This document shows positions 34,236-42,649 of a stretch of 64,000 bases of DNA, in pieces. Position 1 is the first letter of the stretch. Every line of letters starts with the position of its first letter. The position numbers and the translations under genes were made by a program. The stretch is from the NCBI RefSeq assembly GCF_017592555.1, contig NZ_JAGFNS010000009.1, forward strand, positions 62,001 to 126,000, written 5' to 3'. This DNA comes from Actinoplanes flavus (GTDB lineage: Bacteria > Actinomycetota > Actinomycetes > Mycobacteriales > Micromonosporaceae). The notes under the pieces are model-generated. The model was not told the DNA's origin and searched no databases. It was given only the letters and a program-made list of their open reading frames with translations.

Positions 34236-34406
34236 GTCGACTCTCCTAACTGGGGGAATGGATCGACGAGCGTCAGTTTCAGCACCTCGCGGCAGGTCAC
34301 ACATCGGCGAAATCACCTGCGTCGCGTCATCGGCCGGCAACATCCTGGAAATTTCATCAGCCGAAATGGTCTTCCGCGCGGACCCCCGGCACGGAACACT
34401 CGCCGC

Positions 34407-37088
34407 ATGTTTGATGCACCGGCAGTGCAGAAAGTTCGGCCGGCCGCGCACACCGAGATCGGCCGCCTCCTGTCCGCCGCCGCGTCCGGCCGGGGCGGCG
34501 TCCTCGTCGTCTCCGGCGCCCCCGGCGAGGGACGGTCCACCCTGCTGCGCTCGTTCGCGGCCGAGCCCGGCTGGACGGTTCTCACCGCCTGTGGGCATCC
34601 CGACGAGCGCGCGTTCCCGTACGCCGGCCTGCGCGGCCTGATCACCGCGATCGGTGACCGGATCGCCGAGCTCGCCCCCACGCCGCGCGCAGCGCTGGCG
34701 CACGCTCTCTGCGGCACCGGCCCCGGCGATCCGGTCACCCTCGGACTCGCCACCCTCTCCCTTCTGCGTACGGCGACGCGCACCCACCCCCTGCTGTGCC
34801 TGATCGACGACGCCCACCTGCTGGACCGGCCGTCCTGGCAGGCGCTCACGTTCGCCGCCCGCCGCATCGGCCCGGAGCGGGTCGCCATGGTCTGGTCGTT
34901 CCCGGCCGGCGCCGAGCCGCCCGGTCCGCCGGTGCACCGGCTCACCCCGCTGGACCCGGTGGAGTCCCGCGCGATCCTCGCCGGTCACGCCCCCGACCTG
35001 GCCGAGGACGTCGCCGGCACGCTGACCGAGCTGGCCGCCGGCAATCCGGCCGCCCTGGTCGACCTGGCCGCCGCCCTCACCCCGCAACAGCGCCGCGGGT
35101 ACGCCCCGCCGCCGGAGTCACTGCCCCCGGACAGCCCGCTGCGCCGCCGCCTCGCCGCCGAACTCAACGGGTTCCCGCCCCGCACCGTGGCCCTGCTGCA
35201 CCTGGCCGCGGTCGCGCCGGACGCCTCCCCCGACACTCTCCTGGCGGCCGCCGCGCACGGGGCCGGGCTGGCCGATCTCGCACCGGCCGAGCGGGCCGGG
35301 CTGGTCACCGTCACGGCGGCGGGCGTGCGGTTCCGCAGTCCGTTGATGCGCGCGGTGGCGTACGCGGAGATGCCGGCGGCCCGGAGGCGAAGCGCCCACG
35401 CCGCGGTGGCCGGGGTTCTCCAGGCGCGTGGCGCGACCCTGCCCGCGCTGCTGCACCGCGCCGCGGCCGCCTCCGGGCCGGACGACCAGCTGGCGCGGGA
35501 ACTGGCCCGGGCCGCCCACTCGATGGACCCGGCGGTGGCCGCCGAGGCCCGCCGGTACGCCGCGGCGCTCTCCCCCACCCCCGCCGGAAAGGCCGGCCTG
35601 CTGCTGGACGCGGCCCGCTCGGCGTGGCTGGCCGGCCGCCCGCACGAGGCCGTGCAGCTGCTCCGCCGGATCCCGCCGGCCGGCGGCGGCGCCCGGGTCC
35701 GGGCCCGCGGTCTGACCGCCGAGATGCGCCTGCCGGAGGGCCGGCCGGGCGCCCGCGACGTGCTGCTGGACGTGGCCGCCGAGCTGGCCGAGACCGATCC
35801 GGGCACGGCCCTGGAGGCGCTCGCCCTGGCCGGTGAGTCGGCCTGCCGTTCCGGGGAGCAGAGCCGCTACGCGGCGCTGGCCCGCCGGGTCGCCGCCGGG
35901 CGGCGCGGTGACGAGCCGCCCGCCGTGGCGCTGGCCTTCCACCATGTCGCCGGGCTGGCGCGGATCGCCGACGGCGACGAGCCGGGCGCCTTCGTGCGGC
36001 TGCGGGAGGCGGTGGCGCTGGCCGACCGGGTCGCCGAACCGGGTCCGCTGCTGCGCGCCGCGACCGCCGGCATCCTGGTCGGCGACCCGCGCCGGGCGGG
36101 TGCGCTGGCCGGGCGCGCGGCGGTGCTGGCCCGCGAGGCCGGGGCGACCGTGCTGGTTCCGCAGGCGCTGGAGCTGGCCGCGCTGGCCGGGATGGCGGCC
36201 GGCGACTATCCGGCGGCGAACGAGGCCGCCCTGGACGGCGCGGCGGTGGCCCGCGGCACCGGGCAGCCGGTCCTGGCCGGCGCCCACCTGGCGGTGCTGG
36301 CGGTGCTGGCCGCCCTGGTCGGTGACCGGGAGACCGCGCTGACCCGGATCGCGGCGGTCGGTGAGGGCCCGTCCCGGCCGCTGTGCGAGTGGGCGCTGGC
36401 CCTGCTCGACCTGGTCGACGGGCGGTGCCCGGCGGCCGCCGAACGGCTGCTGGCCGTGGTGACCGGACCGCCCGGGCCGGGGTCGGCGCTGCTGCGGGTG
36501 GCGGTGGTGCCGCATCTGCTGGAGGCGGCCGCGCAGATCGGCCTGCGGGAGCCGGTGGAGCCGGTCGCGGTGGCCTTCGACCGTTGGTCGGGGCGGACCG
36601 GGCAGCCGGGCTGGCTGGCGCTGCGGGACCGGTGCCGGGCGCTGCGGGCCGACGACGGCGAGGCCGCGGCCGGGCATTTCGACGCGGCGCTCGCCCACGA
36701 CGGGGAGGCCGGCTTCCCGCGGGCGCACACCGAGCTGCTCTACGGCCGGCTGCTGCGCCGGCAGCGGCGGCACGTGGCGGCGCGTACCCATCTGCGGCGG
36801 GCCGCCGAGACGTTCCGGCTGATGGATGCCGGGCCGTGGGCGGCGCAGAGCGTACGGGAGCTGCGCGCCGCCGGTGAACGGGTGGCGGCTCCGGCGCCCA
36901 CCGGCCCGGCGCTGACCGCCCAGCAGGAGCGGATCGCGTCGCTGGTGGCCGGTGGCGCCACCAACCGGGAGGTGGCGCAGGAGCTGCACCTGAGCCCGCG
37001 GACGGTGGACCACCATCTGCGCAACGTCTTCGCCCGCCTGGGGGTCCGCTCCCGCACCGAGATGGCGCGCCTGATCACCGCACGCTGA
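34407..37088 (+). CDS. Large ATP-binding LuxR-family regulator (LAL type), second copy
   Basis: An 893-residue regulator with N-terminal ATPase, TPR-like middle and C-terminal LuxR helix-turn-helix ([51 protein letters not shown], about 837-887). The P-loop reads GAPGEGRS at 37-44, again with Arg (43) for Lys. Walker B is [11 protein letters not shown]. It lies 171 bp from the divergently transcribed cutinase gene, so it may control it; that is inference from arrangement. Translation probably starts at the ATG at 34407, where coding character begins; the frame is open further upstream but overlaps the cutinase gene. Confidence 0.9.
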   Translation: MFDAPAVQKVRPAAHTEIGRLLSAAASGRGGVLVVSGAPGEGRSTLLRSFAAEPGWTVLTACGHPDERAFPYAGLRGLITAIGDRIAELAPTPRAALAHALCGTGPGDPVTLGLATLSLLRTATRTHPLLCLIDDAHLLDRPSWQALTFAARRIGPERVAMVWSFPAGAEPPGPPVHRLTPLDPVESRAILAGHAPDLAEDVAGTLTELAAGNPAALVDLAAALTPQQRRGYAPPPESLPPDSPLRRRLAAELNGFPPRTVALLHLAAVAPDASPDTLLAAAAHGAGLADLAPAERAGLVTVTAAGVRFRSPLMRAVAYAEMPAARRRSAHAAVAGVLQARGATLPALLHRAAAASGPDDQLARELARAAHSMDPAVAAEARRYAAALSPTPAGKAGLLLDAARSAWLAGRPHEAVQLLRRIPPAGGGARVRARGLTAEMRLPEGRPGARDVLLDVAAELAETDPGTALEALALAGESACRSGEQSRYAALARRVAAGRRGDEPPAVALAFHHVAGLARIADGDEPGAFVRLREAVALADRVAEPGPLLRAATAGILVGDPRRAGALAGRAAVLAREAGATVLVPQALELAALAGMAAGDYPAANEAALDGAAVARGTGQPVLAGAHLAVLAVLAALVGDRETALTRIAAVGEGPSRPLCEWALALLDLVDGRCPAAAERLLAVVTGPPGPGSALLRVAVVPHLLEAAAQIGLREPVEPVAVAFDRWSGRTGQPGWLALRDRCRALRADDGEAAAGHFDAALAHDGEAGFPRAHTELLYGRLLRRQRRHVAARTHLRRAAETFRLMDAGPWAAQSVRELRAAGERVAAPAPTGPALTAQQERIASLVAGGATNREVAQELHLSPRTVDHHLRNVFARLGVRSRTEMARLITAR

Positions 37089-37115
37089 CAACCGGCCGGG
37101 TCCGGACCGCCGGGG

Positions 37116-37682
37116 TCAGCGGCCCGCGTTCCAGGAGAGCAGCACCGGGTCGGTGCCGTGCTCGAACCCGAGGACCGAGGTCGTGCCGGTGTCCAGGCGC
37201 AGCAGCCCACCGCCGGCCGGCGGCAGCCCGATCCAGCGGGCGCCGGCCACGCGCAGACAGTGCCCGTGTGCCACCAGGGCCACGTCGCCGCCGGCCTCGC
37301 GGGCGCGGGCCAGCACCCGGTCCAGCCGCGCGCCGACGTGGGCCGGGGACTCGCCGCCGGGACAGCCGTCGGTCCACAGCGACCACCCCGGCCGCCCGGC
37401 CCGGATGTCCGCCGTGGTGACGCCCTCGTACTCGCCGTAGTCCCATTCGGCCAGATCGTCGGCCACCTCGGTCACCGCGAGCCCGGCCAGCTCGGCGGTG
37501 CGCAACGCCCGCTGCCGTGGGCTGGCCAGCACCGCGGCGAAACGCCGGCCGGCGATCCGCTCCCCGGCGGCACGTGCCTGCCGCTCGCCCTCCGTGGTCA
37601 ACGGCAGATCGGTGTACGACGTGTGCCTGCCGTCGGCGCTCCACTCCGTCTGCCCGTGCCGGATCAGGACGATCTCCGCCAT
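37116..37682 (-). CDS. Histidine phosphatase family protein (phosphoglycerate-mutase-like)
   Basis: A 188-residue protein with the RHG motif at residues 8-10 (LIRHGQTEWS), the second catalytic region LASPRQRALRTAEL, Glu in EWDYGEYEG and the late His in VAHGHCLRV. It belongs to the broad phosphatase branch; the substrate is not evident. It ends 28 bp from the end of the convergent LuxR gene. Two small SHOCT genes lie upstream in the same direction, 10 bp away, so they may be cotranscribed. Confidence 0.9.
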   Translation of the reverse strand: MAEIVLIRHGQTEWSADGRHTSYTDLPLTTEGERQARAAGERIAGRRFAAVLASPRQRALRTAELAGLAVTEVADDLAEWDYGEYEGVTTADIRAGRPGWSLWTDGCPGGESPAHVGARLDRVLARAREAGGDVALVAHGHCLRVAGARWIGLPPAGGGLLRLDTGTTSVLGFEHGTDPVLLSWNAGR

Positions 37683-37692
37683 CGCGTCCGCC

Positions 37693-37929
37693 TCACTCCG
37701 GCAGCGGCAGCGGATGCCGGCTGTCGTCCCGCTGGGCCAGGCAGGCCATCGCCCGCCGGTACTGCGCCGGGGTCAGGTCACCGCCGAACAACTGCGCCAC
37801 CAGCAGGCCTTCGGTGCTCTCCGCCCGGGGGATCAGCGGAACCGGGCCCGGCGGCGGGACCGGCCGCGGCCGCCGGGTGACGGCCCAGCAGACGACCATC
37901 ACGGCGAGCAACAGCACGGGGACGACCAT
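37693..37929 (-). CDS. Small SHOCT-domain membrane protein
   Basis: A 78-residue protein: one N-terminal membrane segment (about 2-18), a Pro-rich linker, and a C-terminal SHOCT-like helix pair (LLVAQLFGGDLTPAQYRRAMACLAQRDD). The ATG at 37929 sits nine bases after GAGGAGG; an in-frame TTG at 37938 is too close to that site. The neighbouring upstream gene is a clear paralogue. SHOCT domains are thought to mediate oligomerisation of small membrane proteins; no specific function is known. Confidence 0.75.
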   Translation of the reverse strand: MVVPVLLLAVMVVCWAVTRRPRPVPPPGPVPLIPRAESTEGLLVAQLFGGDLTPAQYRRAMACLAQRDDSRHPLPLPE

Positions 37930-37977
37930 GGGTATCAACCTCCTCGATTCCCGGTGATACCCCGGGAACCCCGGTTC

Positions 37978-38253
37978 TCATGCCCGGCGGTCGTCCCACG
38001 GCACGGCGAGCGGGTGCCGTTCCTCGTCCCGGGCGGCCAGCCGTTCGATGGCCCGTAGGTACTGCGGACGGCTGATGTCGCCGCCGACCAGCTGGGCGGC
38101 GAGGACGCCCTCGAGGCAGGTCGGCCTGGCGGTCTCCGCGGGTTCCGCGATCGCGGCGGCCGGTGCCCGGTGTGCCCGGTCGCCCGGTGCGGGCCACAGG
38201 GCAAGGATCGCGGCGGCGATCAGACCGAGTGTCGCCACCAGGAGAATCATCAT
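37978..38253 (-). CDS. Small SHOCT-domain membrane protein (paralogue)
   Basis: A 91-residue protein with the same layout as its neighbour: membrane segment (about 2-20), linker, SHOCT-like end (LEGVLAAQLVGGDISRPQYLRAIERLAARDEERHPL). GGGAGG precedes two consecutive ATGs. The pair presumably arose by tandem duplication. It is divergent from the universal stress protein gene, sharing a 225-bp gap that holds a DevR-like box. Confidence 0.75.
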   Translation of the reverse strand: MMILLVATLGLIAAAILALWPAPGDRAHRAPAAAIAEPAETARPTCLEGVLAAQLVGGDISRPQYLRAIERLAARDEERHPLAVPWDDRRA

Positions 38254-38404
38254 CGGTTACCACCTCCCTACGTGACATCCTCGTCACTCAAAGCAATGAT
38301 CAGCAGGTGAAGCCCGAAAGATCCGTTTCGACACACCGGGCGCCCCTCCTACGGGAGACGCGTTCACGACGCCGTTCGGTTGCAGCGCAAGGTCCCGGCC
38401 CCGA

Positions 38405-38418
38405 GGGACCGATTCCCC
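38405..38418. promoter_or_regulatory. Candidate DevR/DosR-like box upstream of the stress protein
   Basis: GGGACCGATTCCCC fits the 14-bp core of the mycobacterial DosR site (GGGACTWWAGTCCC) at nine or ten positions and lies 60 bp before the universal stress protein start. A second similar site precedes the DoxX gene. Confidence 0.45.
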
Positions 38419-38478
38419 TGACCGGCGCCGGCCGACCGGAGTGGGATGGAGAGGCAGGAACCCACTGAGGAGGCAGTG

Positions 38479-38919
38479 ATGAGCACCGGATATCTGATCG
38501 TGGTGGGCGTCGACGGCTCCGAGGGCGGCCGCCGCGCCCTGCGCTGGGCCGCCGCCGAGGCCGCCGCACGCGGTGGCGCCGTACGGGCGGTGACCGCCTG
38601 GTCCTGGGACGGGCTCGACTACGGCCCGGCCCCGGCCGAATCCCGCGACGAGGAACGGGAACGCGCCGTCTGGATGATCGACGCCGAGATCCGGGAACTG
38701 GTCCGGGAACGCGGTTCGCACCTGCCGGTGACCGGCGAGGCCGTCGAGGGCTCCCCCGCCGAGGTGCTGTCCGCCGCCGCCCGGGGCGCCGACATGCTGG
38801 TGCTCGGCAGCCACGGCCACAGCCGGGTGCGGCACACCGTCCTGGGTTCGGTGAGCGAGTCCTGTGTACGCATGGCCTGCTGCCCGGTCGTGGTCATCCC
38901 GGTGCCGGCCTCCATCTGA
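38479..38919 (+). CDS. Universal stress protein
   Basis: A 146-residue single-domain UspA-type protein. It has the ATP-binding pattern Gx2Gx9G(S/T) in LGSHGHSRVRHTVLGSVS (about 117-134) and the N-terminal VVGVDGSEGG. Such ATP-binding family members support survival under hypoxia or starvation. The ATG at 38479 follows GAGGAGG. The DoxX and DUF1918 genes that follow are also typical of hypoxia/dormancy regulons. A strong terminator hairpin isolates it. Confidence 0.92.
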   Translation: MSTGYLIVVGVDGSEGGRRALRWAAAEAAARGGAVRAVTAWSWDGLDYGPAPAESRDEERERAVWMIDAEIRELVRERGSHLPVTGEAVEGSPAEVLSAAARGADMLVLGSHGHSRVRHTVLGSVSESCVRMACCPVVVIPVPASI

Positions 38920-38934
38920 CCTGTTCCGCCGGCG

Positions 38935-38966
38935 ACGGGACGCGCCCCCGGGGGGGCGCGTCCCGT
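38935..38966 (+). terminator. Terminator of the universal stress protein gene
   Basis: ACGGGACGCGCCCCC (38935-38949) is perfectly complementary to GGGGGCGCGTCCCGT (38952-38966); it begins 16 bp after the stop codon and is followed by TCG. Confidence 0.8.
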
Positions 38967-38995
38967 TCGCGTCCGGGGTGGCGGACGGCCCCGGC

Positions 38996-39009
38996 GGGCC
39001 GAACGTCCC
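38996..39009. promoter_or_regulatory. Candidate DevR/DosR-like box upstream of DoxX
   Basis: GGGCCGAACGTCCC has the layout GGGnCnAAnGTCCC, close to the DosR core, and lies about 108 bp before the DoxX start and immediately after the preceding terminator. Confidence 0.45.
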
Positions 39010-39116
39010 GAAACGGGCGGGCCCTCCGCGGCCGCGGAACGGGATGTTCGGCACCGGTGGCGACATCGCGGCAGGAGCAGAGTCATAGGTGCAGACAACG
39101 TCTCGAGGAGGACCAG

Positions 39117-39701
39117 ATGGCCACCATCGGTCGCGCCACCACAGCCCAGCTGGAACACGTCGAAGCACCCGGCTCGATGCTCACCCACGGCGCCGCGCGG
39201 GCGCTGGCGGTCCTCCGCATCGCCACCGGCTTCGTCTTCCTGTGGGCCTTTCTGGACAAGACATTCGGGCTCGGCTACGCGACGCCGGCCGAGCGCGCCT
39301 GGATCAACGGCGGATCGCCCACCAAGGGCTTCCTCTCCGGCGTCGAGGTCGGACCGTTCCAGGACTTCTTCCACAGCATCGCCGGCGCCCCCTGGGCCGA
39401 CGGGATGTTCATGCTGGGCCTGCTCGGGATCGGGGCCGCTCTGATCCTCGGCGTGGGCCTGCGGATCGCCGCCGTCTCGGCCGTCCTGATGATGGCCTTC
39501 ATGTGGCTGGCCGAGTGGCCGCTCGCCCAGGAGACCGCCGCCGGTGAGGCCACCCGTTCGAGCAACCCGCTGGTCGACTACCACGTCGTCTACGGTGTCG
39601 TCGCCGTGGTGCTGGCGCTGGCCTACGCCGGGCACACCTGGGGCCTCGGCCGCTGGTGGGCGAAGCTGCCTTTCGTCCGCGGGAACCGCTGGCTCGTCTG
39701 A
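39117..39701 (+). CDS. DoxX-family membrane protein
   Basis: A 194-residue protein with four membrane segments (about 31-48, 90-110, 116-135, 155-175) of the DoxX type; related proteins are linked to quinone-dependent redox chemistry or thiol stress. The sequence ALRIATGFVFLWAFLDKTFGLGYAT is typical. The ATG is preceded by GAGGAGG. Genomic company (stress protein, DUF1918) suggests an oxygen- or redox-regulated role. A terminator-like hairpin follows. Confidence 0.85.
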   Translation: MATIGRATTAQLEHVEAPGSMLTHGAARALAVLRIATGFVFLWAFLDKTFGLGYATPAERAWINGGSPTKGFLSGVEVGPFQDFFHSIAGAPWADGMFMLGLLGIGAALILGVGLRIAAVSAVLMMAFMWLAEWPLAQETAAGEATRSSNPLVDYHVVYGVVAVVLALAYAGHTWGLGRWWAKLPFVRGNRWLV

Positions 39702-39715
39702 CCCGTCCCGATGCG

Positions 39716-39745
39716 GGAGCCCGGCCTTCGACGAGGCCGGGCTCC
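39716..39745 (+). terminator. Terminator-like hairpin after DoxX
   Basis: GGAGCCCGGCCT (39716-39727) pairs perfectly with AGGCCGGGCTCC (39734-39745) around a 6-nt loop, 14 bp after the stop codon. Confidence 0.7.
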
Positions 39746-39835
39746 TCGCGCATGTGGTGCCGAATTCCGCCCAACCCGGTGCCCGCGACCCCCGGCGGGT
39801 GCATCCTGCTGAGAGGCCAGCGAAGGGAGGCGACG

Positions 39836-40024
39836 ATGATCGCGCACGTGGGTGACCGCATCGTGGTGAAGGGCAAGCACGTCGGCGACGGCAACAAGGC
39901 CGGCATCATCACCGAACTGCGGCACCAGGACGGCACACCCCCGTACGAGGTCCGCTGGGACGACGGCCACACCGGCCTGATCTTCCCGGGCCCCGAGACC
40001 CATCTGGAGGCCGCCATCCGCTGA
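39836..40024 (+). CDS. DUF1918 domain protein
   Basis: A 62-residue protein, the whole of a DUF1918 domain (VGDRIVVKGKHVGDGNKAGIITELRHQDGTPPYEVRWDDGHTGLIFPGPET), an SH3-like barrel. Its function is unknown, although members appear near universal stress and hypoxia genes. The ATG follows AAGGGAGG. It is followed by the helicase gene, 138 bp on. Confidence 0.88.
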   Translation: MIAHVGDRIVVKGKHVGDGNKAGIITELRHQDGTPPYEVRWDDGHTGLIFPGPETHLEAAIR

Positions 40025-40162
40025 ACCCACCGCGGTCGGCCGGGTCGTGCTCAGCCGCCGCGCGGGCGGGGCACGGCCGGACCGCGGCCGGCTCCGGCGG
40101 ATCGCGACCCGCGGAGGGCCCGGTACGCCACGTCCGGGGCGAGCTGACACACTTGACCGATC

Positions 40163-42649
40163 ATGACGCTGACCGATCGCATCCCGGGATCCTCCGAACC
40201 TGACGCCGTCTTCGACGCCTTTCAATCGTGGGTGACGGAGCAGGGCCTGACCCTGTACCCGCACCAGGAGGAGGCGCTGATCGAGATCGCGACCGGCGCG
40301 AACGTCATCCTGAACACGCCGACCGGCTCGGGCAAGAGCCTGGTGGCGACCGGCGCGCATTTCGCGGCGCTGGCCGGTGACCGGACCACCTTCTACACGG
40401 CGCCGATCAAGGCGCTGGTGAGTGAGAAGTTCTTCGCCCTGTGCGCGATCTTCGGCGCGCAGAACGTGGGCATGCTGACCGGTGACGCGAGTGTGAACGC
40501 GGACGCCCCGATCATCGCGTGCACCGCGGAGATCCTGGCGAACCTGGCGTTGCGCGAGGGCGCGGACGCCGACGTCGGCCAGGTGGTGATGGACGAGTTC
40601 CACTTCTACGCCGAGCCGGACCGGGGCTGGGCGTGGCAGGTGCCGCTGCTGGAGCTGCCGCAGGCGCAGTTCGTCCTGATGTCGGCGACGCTCGGCGACA
40701 CCGCGCGGTTCGTGGAGGACCTGACCCGGCGTACCGGGCGCCAGACCGCGGTGGTGGCGAACGCGGAGCGGCCGGTTCCGCTGATCTTCGAGTACGCGAT
40801 GACGCCCCTGCACGAGACGATCGAGGAGCTGCTGGCGACCAAGCAGTCGCCGGTCTACATCGTGCACTTCACCCAGGCGGCGGCGCTGGAGCGGGCGCAG
40901 TCGCTGATGAGCATCAACATGTGCACGCGGGCGGAGAAGGACGCGATCGCCGCGGCGATCGGCAACTTCCGGTTCACGGCCGGTTTCGGGCGTACGCTGT
41001 CGCGGCTGGTCCGGCACGGGATCGGCGTGCACCACGCCGGGATGCTGCCGAAGTACCGCCGCCTGGTGGAGACGCTGGCCCAGGCCGGCCTGCTGAAGGT
41101 CATCTGCGGCACCGACACGCTGGGTGTCGGCATCAACGTCCCGATCCGTACGGTGCTGTTCACCGGCCTGTCGAAGTACGACGGGGTGAAGACCCGCCTG
41201 CTGAAGGCGCGCGAGTTCCACCAGATCGCGGGCCGGGCGGGCCGGGCCGGGTTCGACACCATCGGCACGGTGATCGTGCAGGCGCCGGAGCACGTGATCG
41301 ACAACGAGCGCGCGCTGGCGAAGGCCGGTGACGACCCGAAGAAGCGGCGCAAGGTGGTGCGCAAGAAGCCGCCGGAGGGGCAGATCGGCTGGGGCCGGCC
41401 CACCTTCGACCGGCTGGTGGAGGCCGAGCCGGAGCCGCTGACGTCGTCGTTCCAGGTGAGCCACGCGATGCTGCTGAACGTGATGAACCGCGGCGGTGAC
41501 CCCTACCCCGCGTTGAAGCACCTTCTGACGGAGAACCACGAGGAGCGGCCGTCGCAGCGCAAGCTGATCCGCCGGACGATCGCGATCACGCGGGCCCTGA
41601 TCGCCGGGGGCGTCATCGAACGTACCGATGAGGGGTCGTACCGCCTCGTCGACGACCTCCAGCTGGACTTCGCGCTGAACCAGGCGCTGTCGCCGTTCGC
41701 GCTGGCCTGCCTGGAGCTGCTGGACCGGGAGGCCCCGGAGTACCCGCTGGACGTGGTGTCGGTGATCGAGTCGACGCTGGAGGATCCGCGGCAGGTGGTG
41801 TCGGCGCAGCGGCAGAAGGCGCGCGGCGAGGCGGTCAACGCCATGAAGGCCGAGGGCATCGAGTACGAGCAGCGGATGGAGCTGCTCGAGGAGGTGTCCT
41901 GGCCGATGCCGCTCAAGGAGCTCCTCGAGGCGGCGTACGAGACGTACCGGCGCGGGCATCCGTGGGTGGCCGACTACGAGCTGCGGCCCAAGTCGGTGGT
42001 CCGCGACATGTACGAGCGGGCCATGACGTTCACCGAGTACATCTCGTTCTACGGCCTGTCCCGGTCGGAGGGCCTGGTGCTGCGGTACCTGGCGGACGCG
42101 TACCGGGCGCTGCGCCAGACGGTGCCGGAGGACGCCCGCACCGAGGAGCTGACCGACCTGATCGAGTGGCTGGGCGAGCTGGTCCGGCAGGTCGACTCGA
42201 GTCTGCTGGACGAGTGGGCGCGACTGCAGAACCCGGGCGCCGAGCCCGAGGAGGTGCGGATCGACGACAAGCCGCCGGCGGTGACCCGCAACGCCCGTGC
42301 CTTCCGGGTGCTGGTGCGCAACGCCCTGTTCCGGCGGGTGGAGCTGGCCGCGCTGCGCCGCTGGGACCTGCTCGGCGAGATGGACGCGGAGTCCGGCTGG
42401 ACGTCGGAGCGCTGGCAGCAGGCGATCCAGGACTACTTCGAGGAGTACGACGAGCTGGGCTCCGGCCCGGCCGCACGCGGGCCGGCGTTCCTGCACATCG
42501 AGCCGGGCCCGGCGGTGTGGACGGTGCGGCAGGTGTTCGAGGACCCGGCGGGCGACCACGACTGGGGCATCGAGGCGACCGTCGACCTGGCCGCCTCGGA
42601 CGAGGCCGGCACCGCGGCGATCACGGTGACGGCGGTGGGTCCACACTGA
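40163..42649 (+). CDS. DEAD/DEAH-box helicase with DUF3516 C-terminus
   Basis: An 828-residue superfamily-2 helicase. Motif I is TPTGSGKS (52-59), motif II DEFH, motif III SAT, and motif VI QIAGRAGRAG. After the two RecA-like domains comes the DUF3516 region found in actinobacterial Ski2-like helicases. Substrate is unknown; Ski2 relatives unwind RNA or DNA. The C-terminal 10 codons overlap the end of the convergent kinase gene (29 bp). No ribosome site is obvious, and the ATG may be used without a leader. Confidence 0.93.
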   Translation: MTLTDRIPGSSEPDAVFDAFQSWVTEQGLTLYPHQEEALIEIATGANVILNTPTGSGKSLVATGAHFAALAGDRTTFYTAPIKALVSEKFFALCAIFGAQNVGMLTGDASVNADAPIIACTAEILANLALREGADADVGQVVMDEFHFYAEPDRGWAWQVPLLELPQAQFVLMSATLGDTARFVEDLTRRTGRQTAVVANAERPVPLIFEYAMTPLHETIEELLATKQSPVYIVHFTQAAALERAQSLMSINMCTRAEKDAIAAAIGNFRFTAGFGRTLSRLVRHGIGVHHAGMLPKYRRLVETLAQAGLLKVICGTDTLGVGINVPIRTVLFTGLSKYDGVKTRLLKAREFHQIAGRAGRAGFDTIGTVIVQAPEHVIDNERALAKAGDDPKKRRKVVRKKPPEGQIGWGRPTFDRLVEAEPEPLTSSFQVSHAMLLNVMNRGGDPYPALKHLLTENHEERPSQRKLIRRTIAITRALIAGGVIERTDEGSYRLVDDLQLDFALNQALSPFALACLELLDREAPEYPLDVVSVIESTLEDPRQVVSAQRQKARGEAVNAMKAEGIEYEQRMELLEEVSWPMPLKELLEAAYETYRRGHPWVADYELRPKSVVRDMYERAMTFTEYISFYGLSRSEGLVLRYLADAYRALRQTVPEDARTEELTDLIEWLGELVRQVDSSLLDEWARLQNPGAEPEEVRIDDKPPAVTRNARAFRVLVRNALFRRVELAALRRWDLLGEMDAESGWTSERWQQAIQDYFEEYDELGSGPAARGPAFLHIEPGPAVWTVRQVFEDPAGDHDWGIEATVDLAASDEAGTAAITVTAVGPH

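Noticed and set aside
34407..35087. N-terminal extension of the cutinase frame upstream to 35087
   Set aside because: The extension is antisense to the LuxR ATPase gene; the GTG at 34235 has a ribosome site and signal peptide.
39623..42646. 1007-codon minus-strand open frame
   Set aside because: Antisense to the DUF3516 helicase and DoxX, which have full motif sets.
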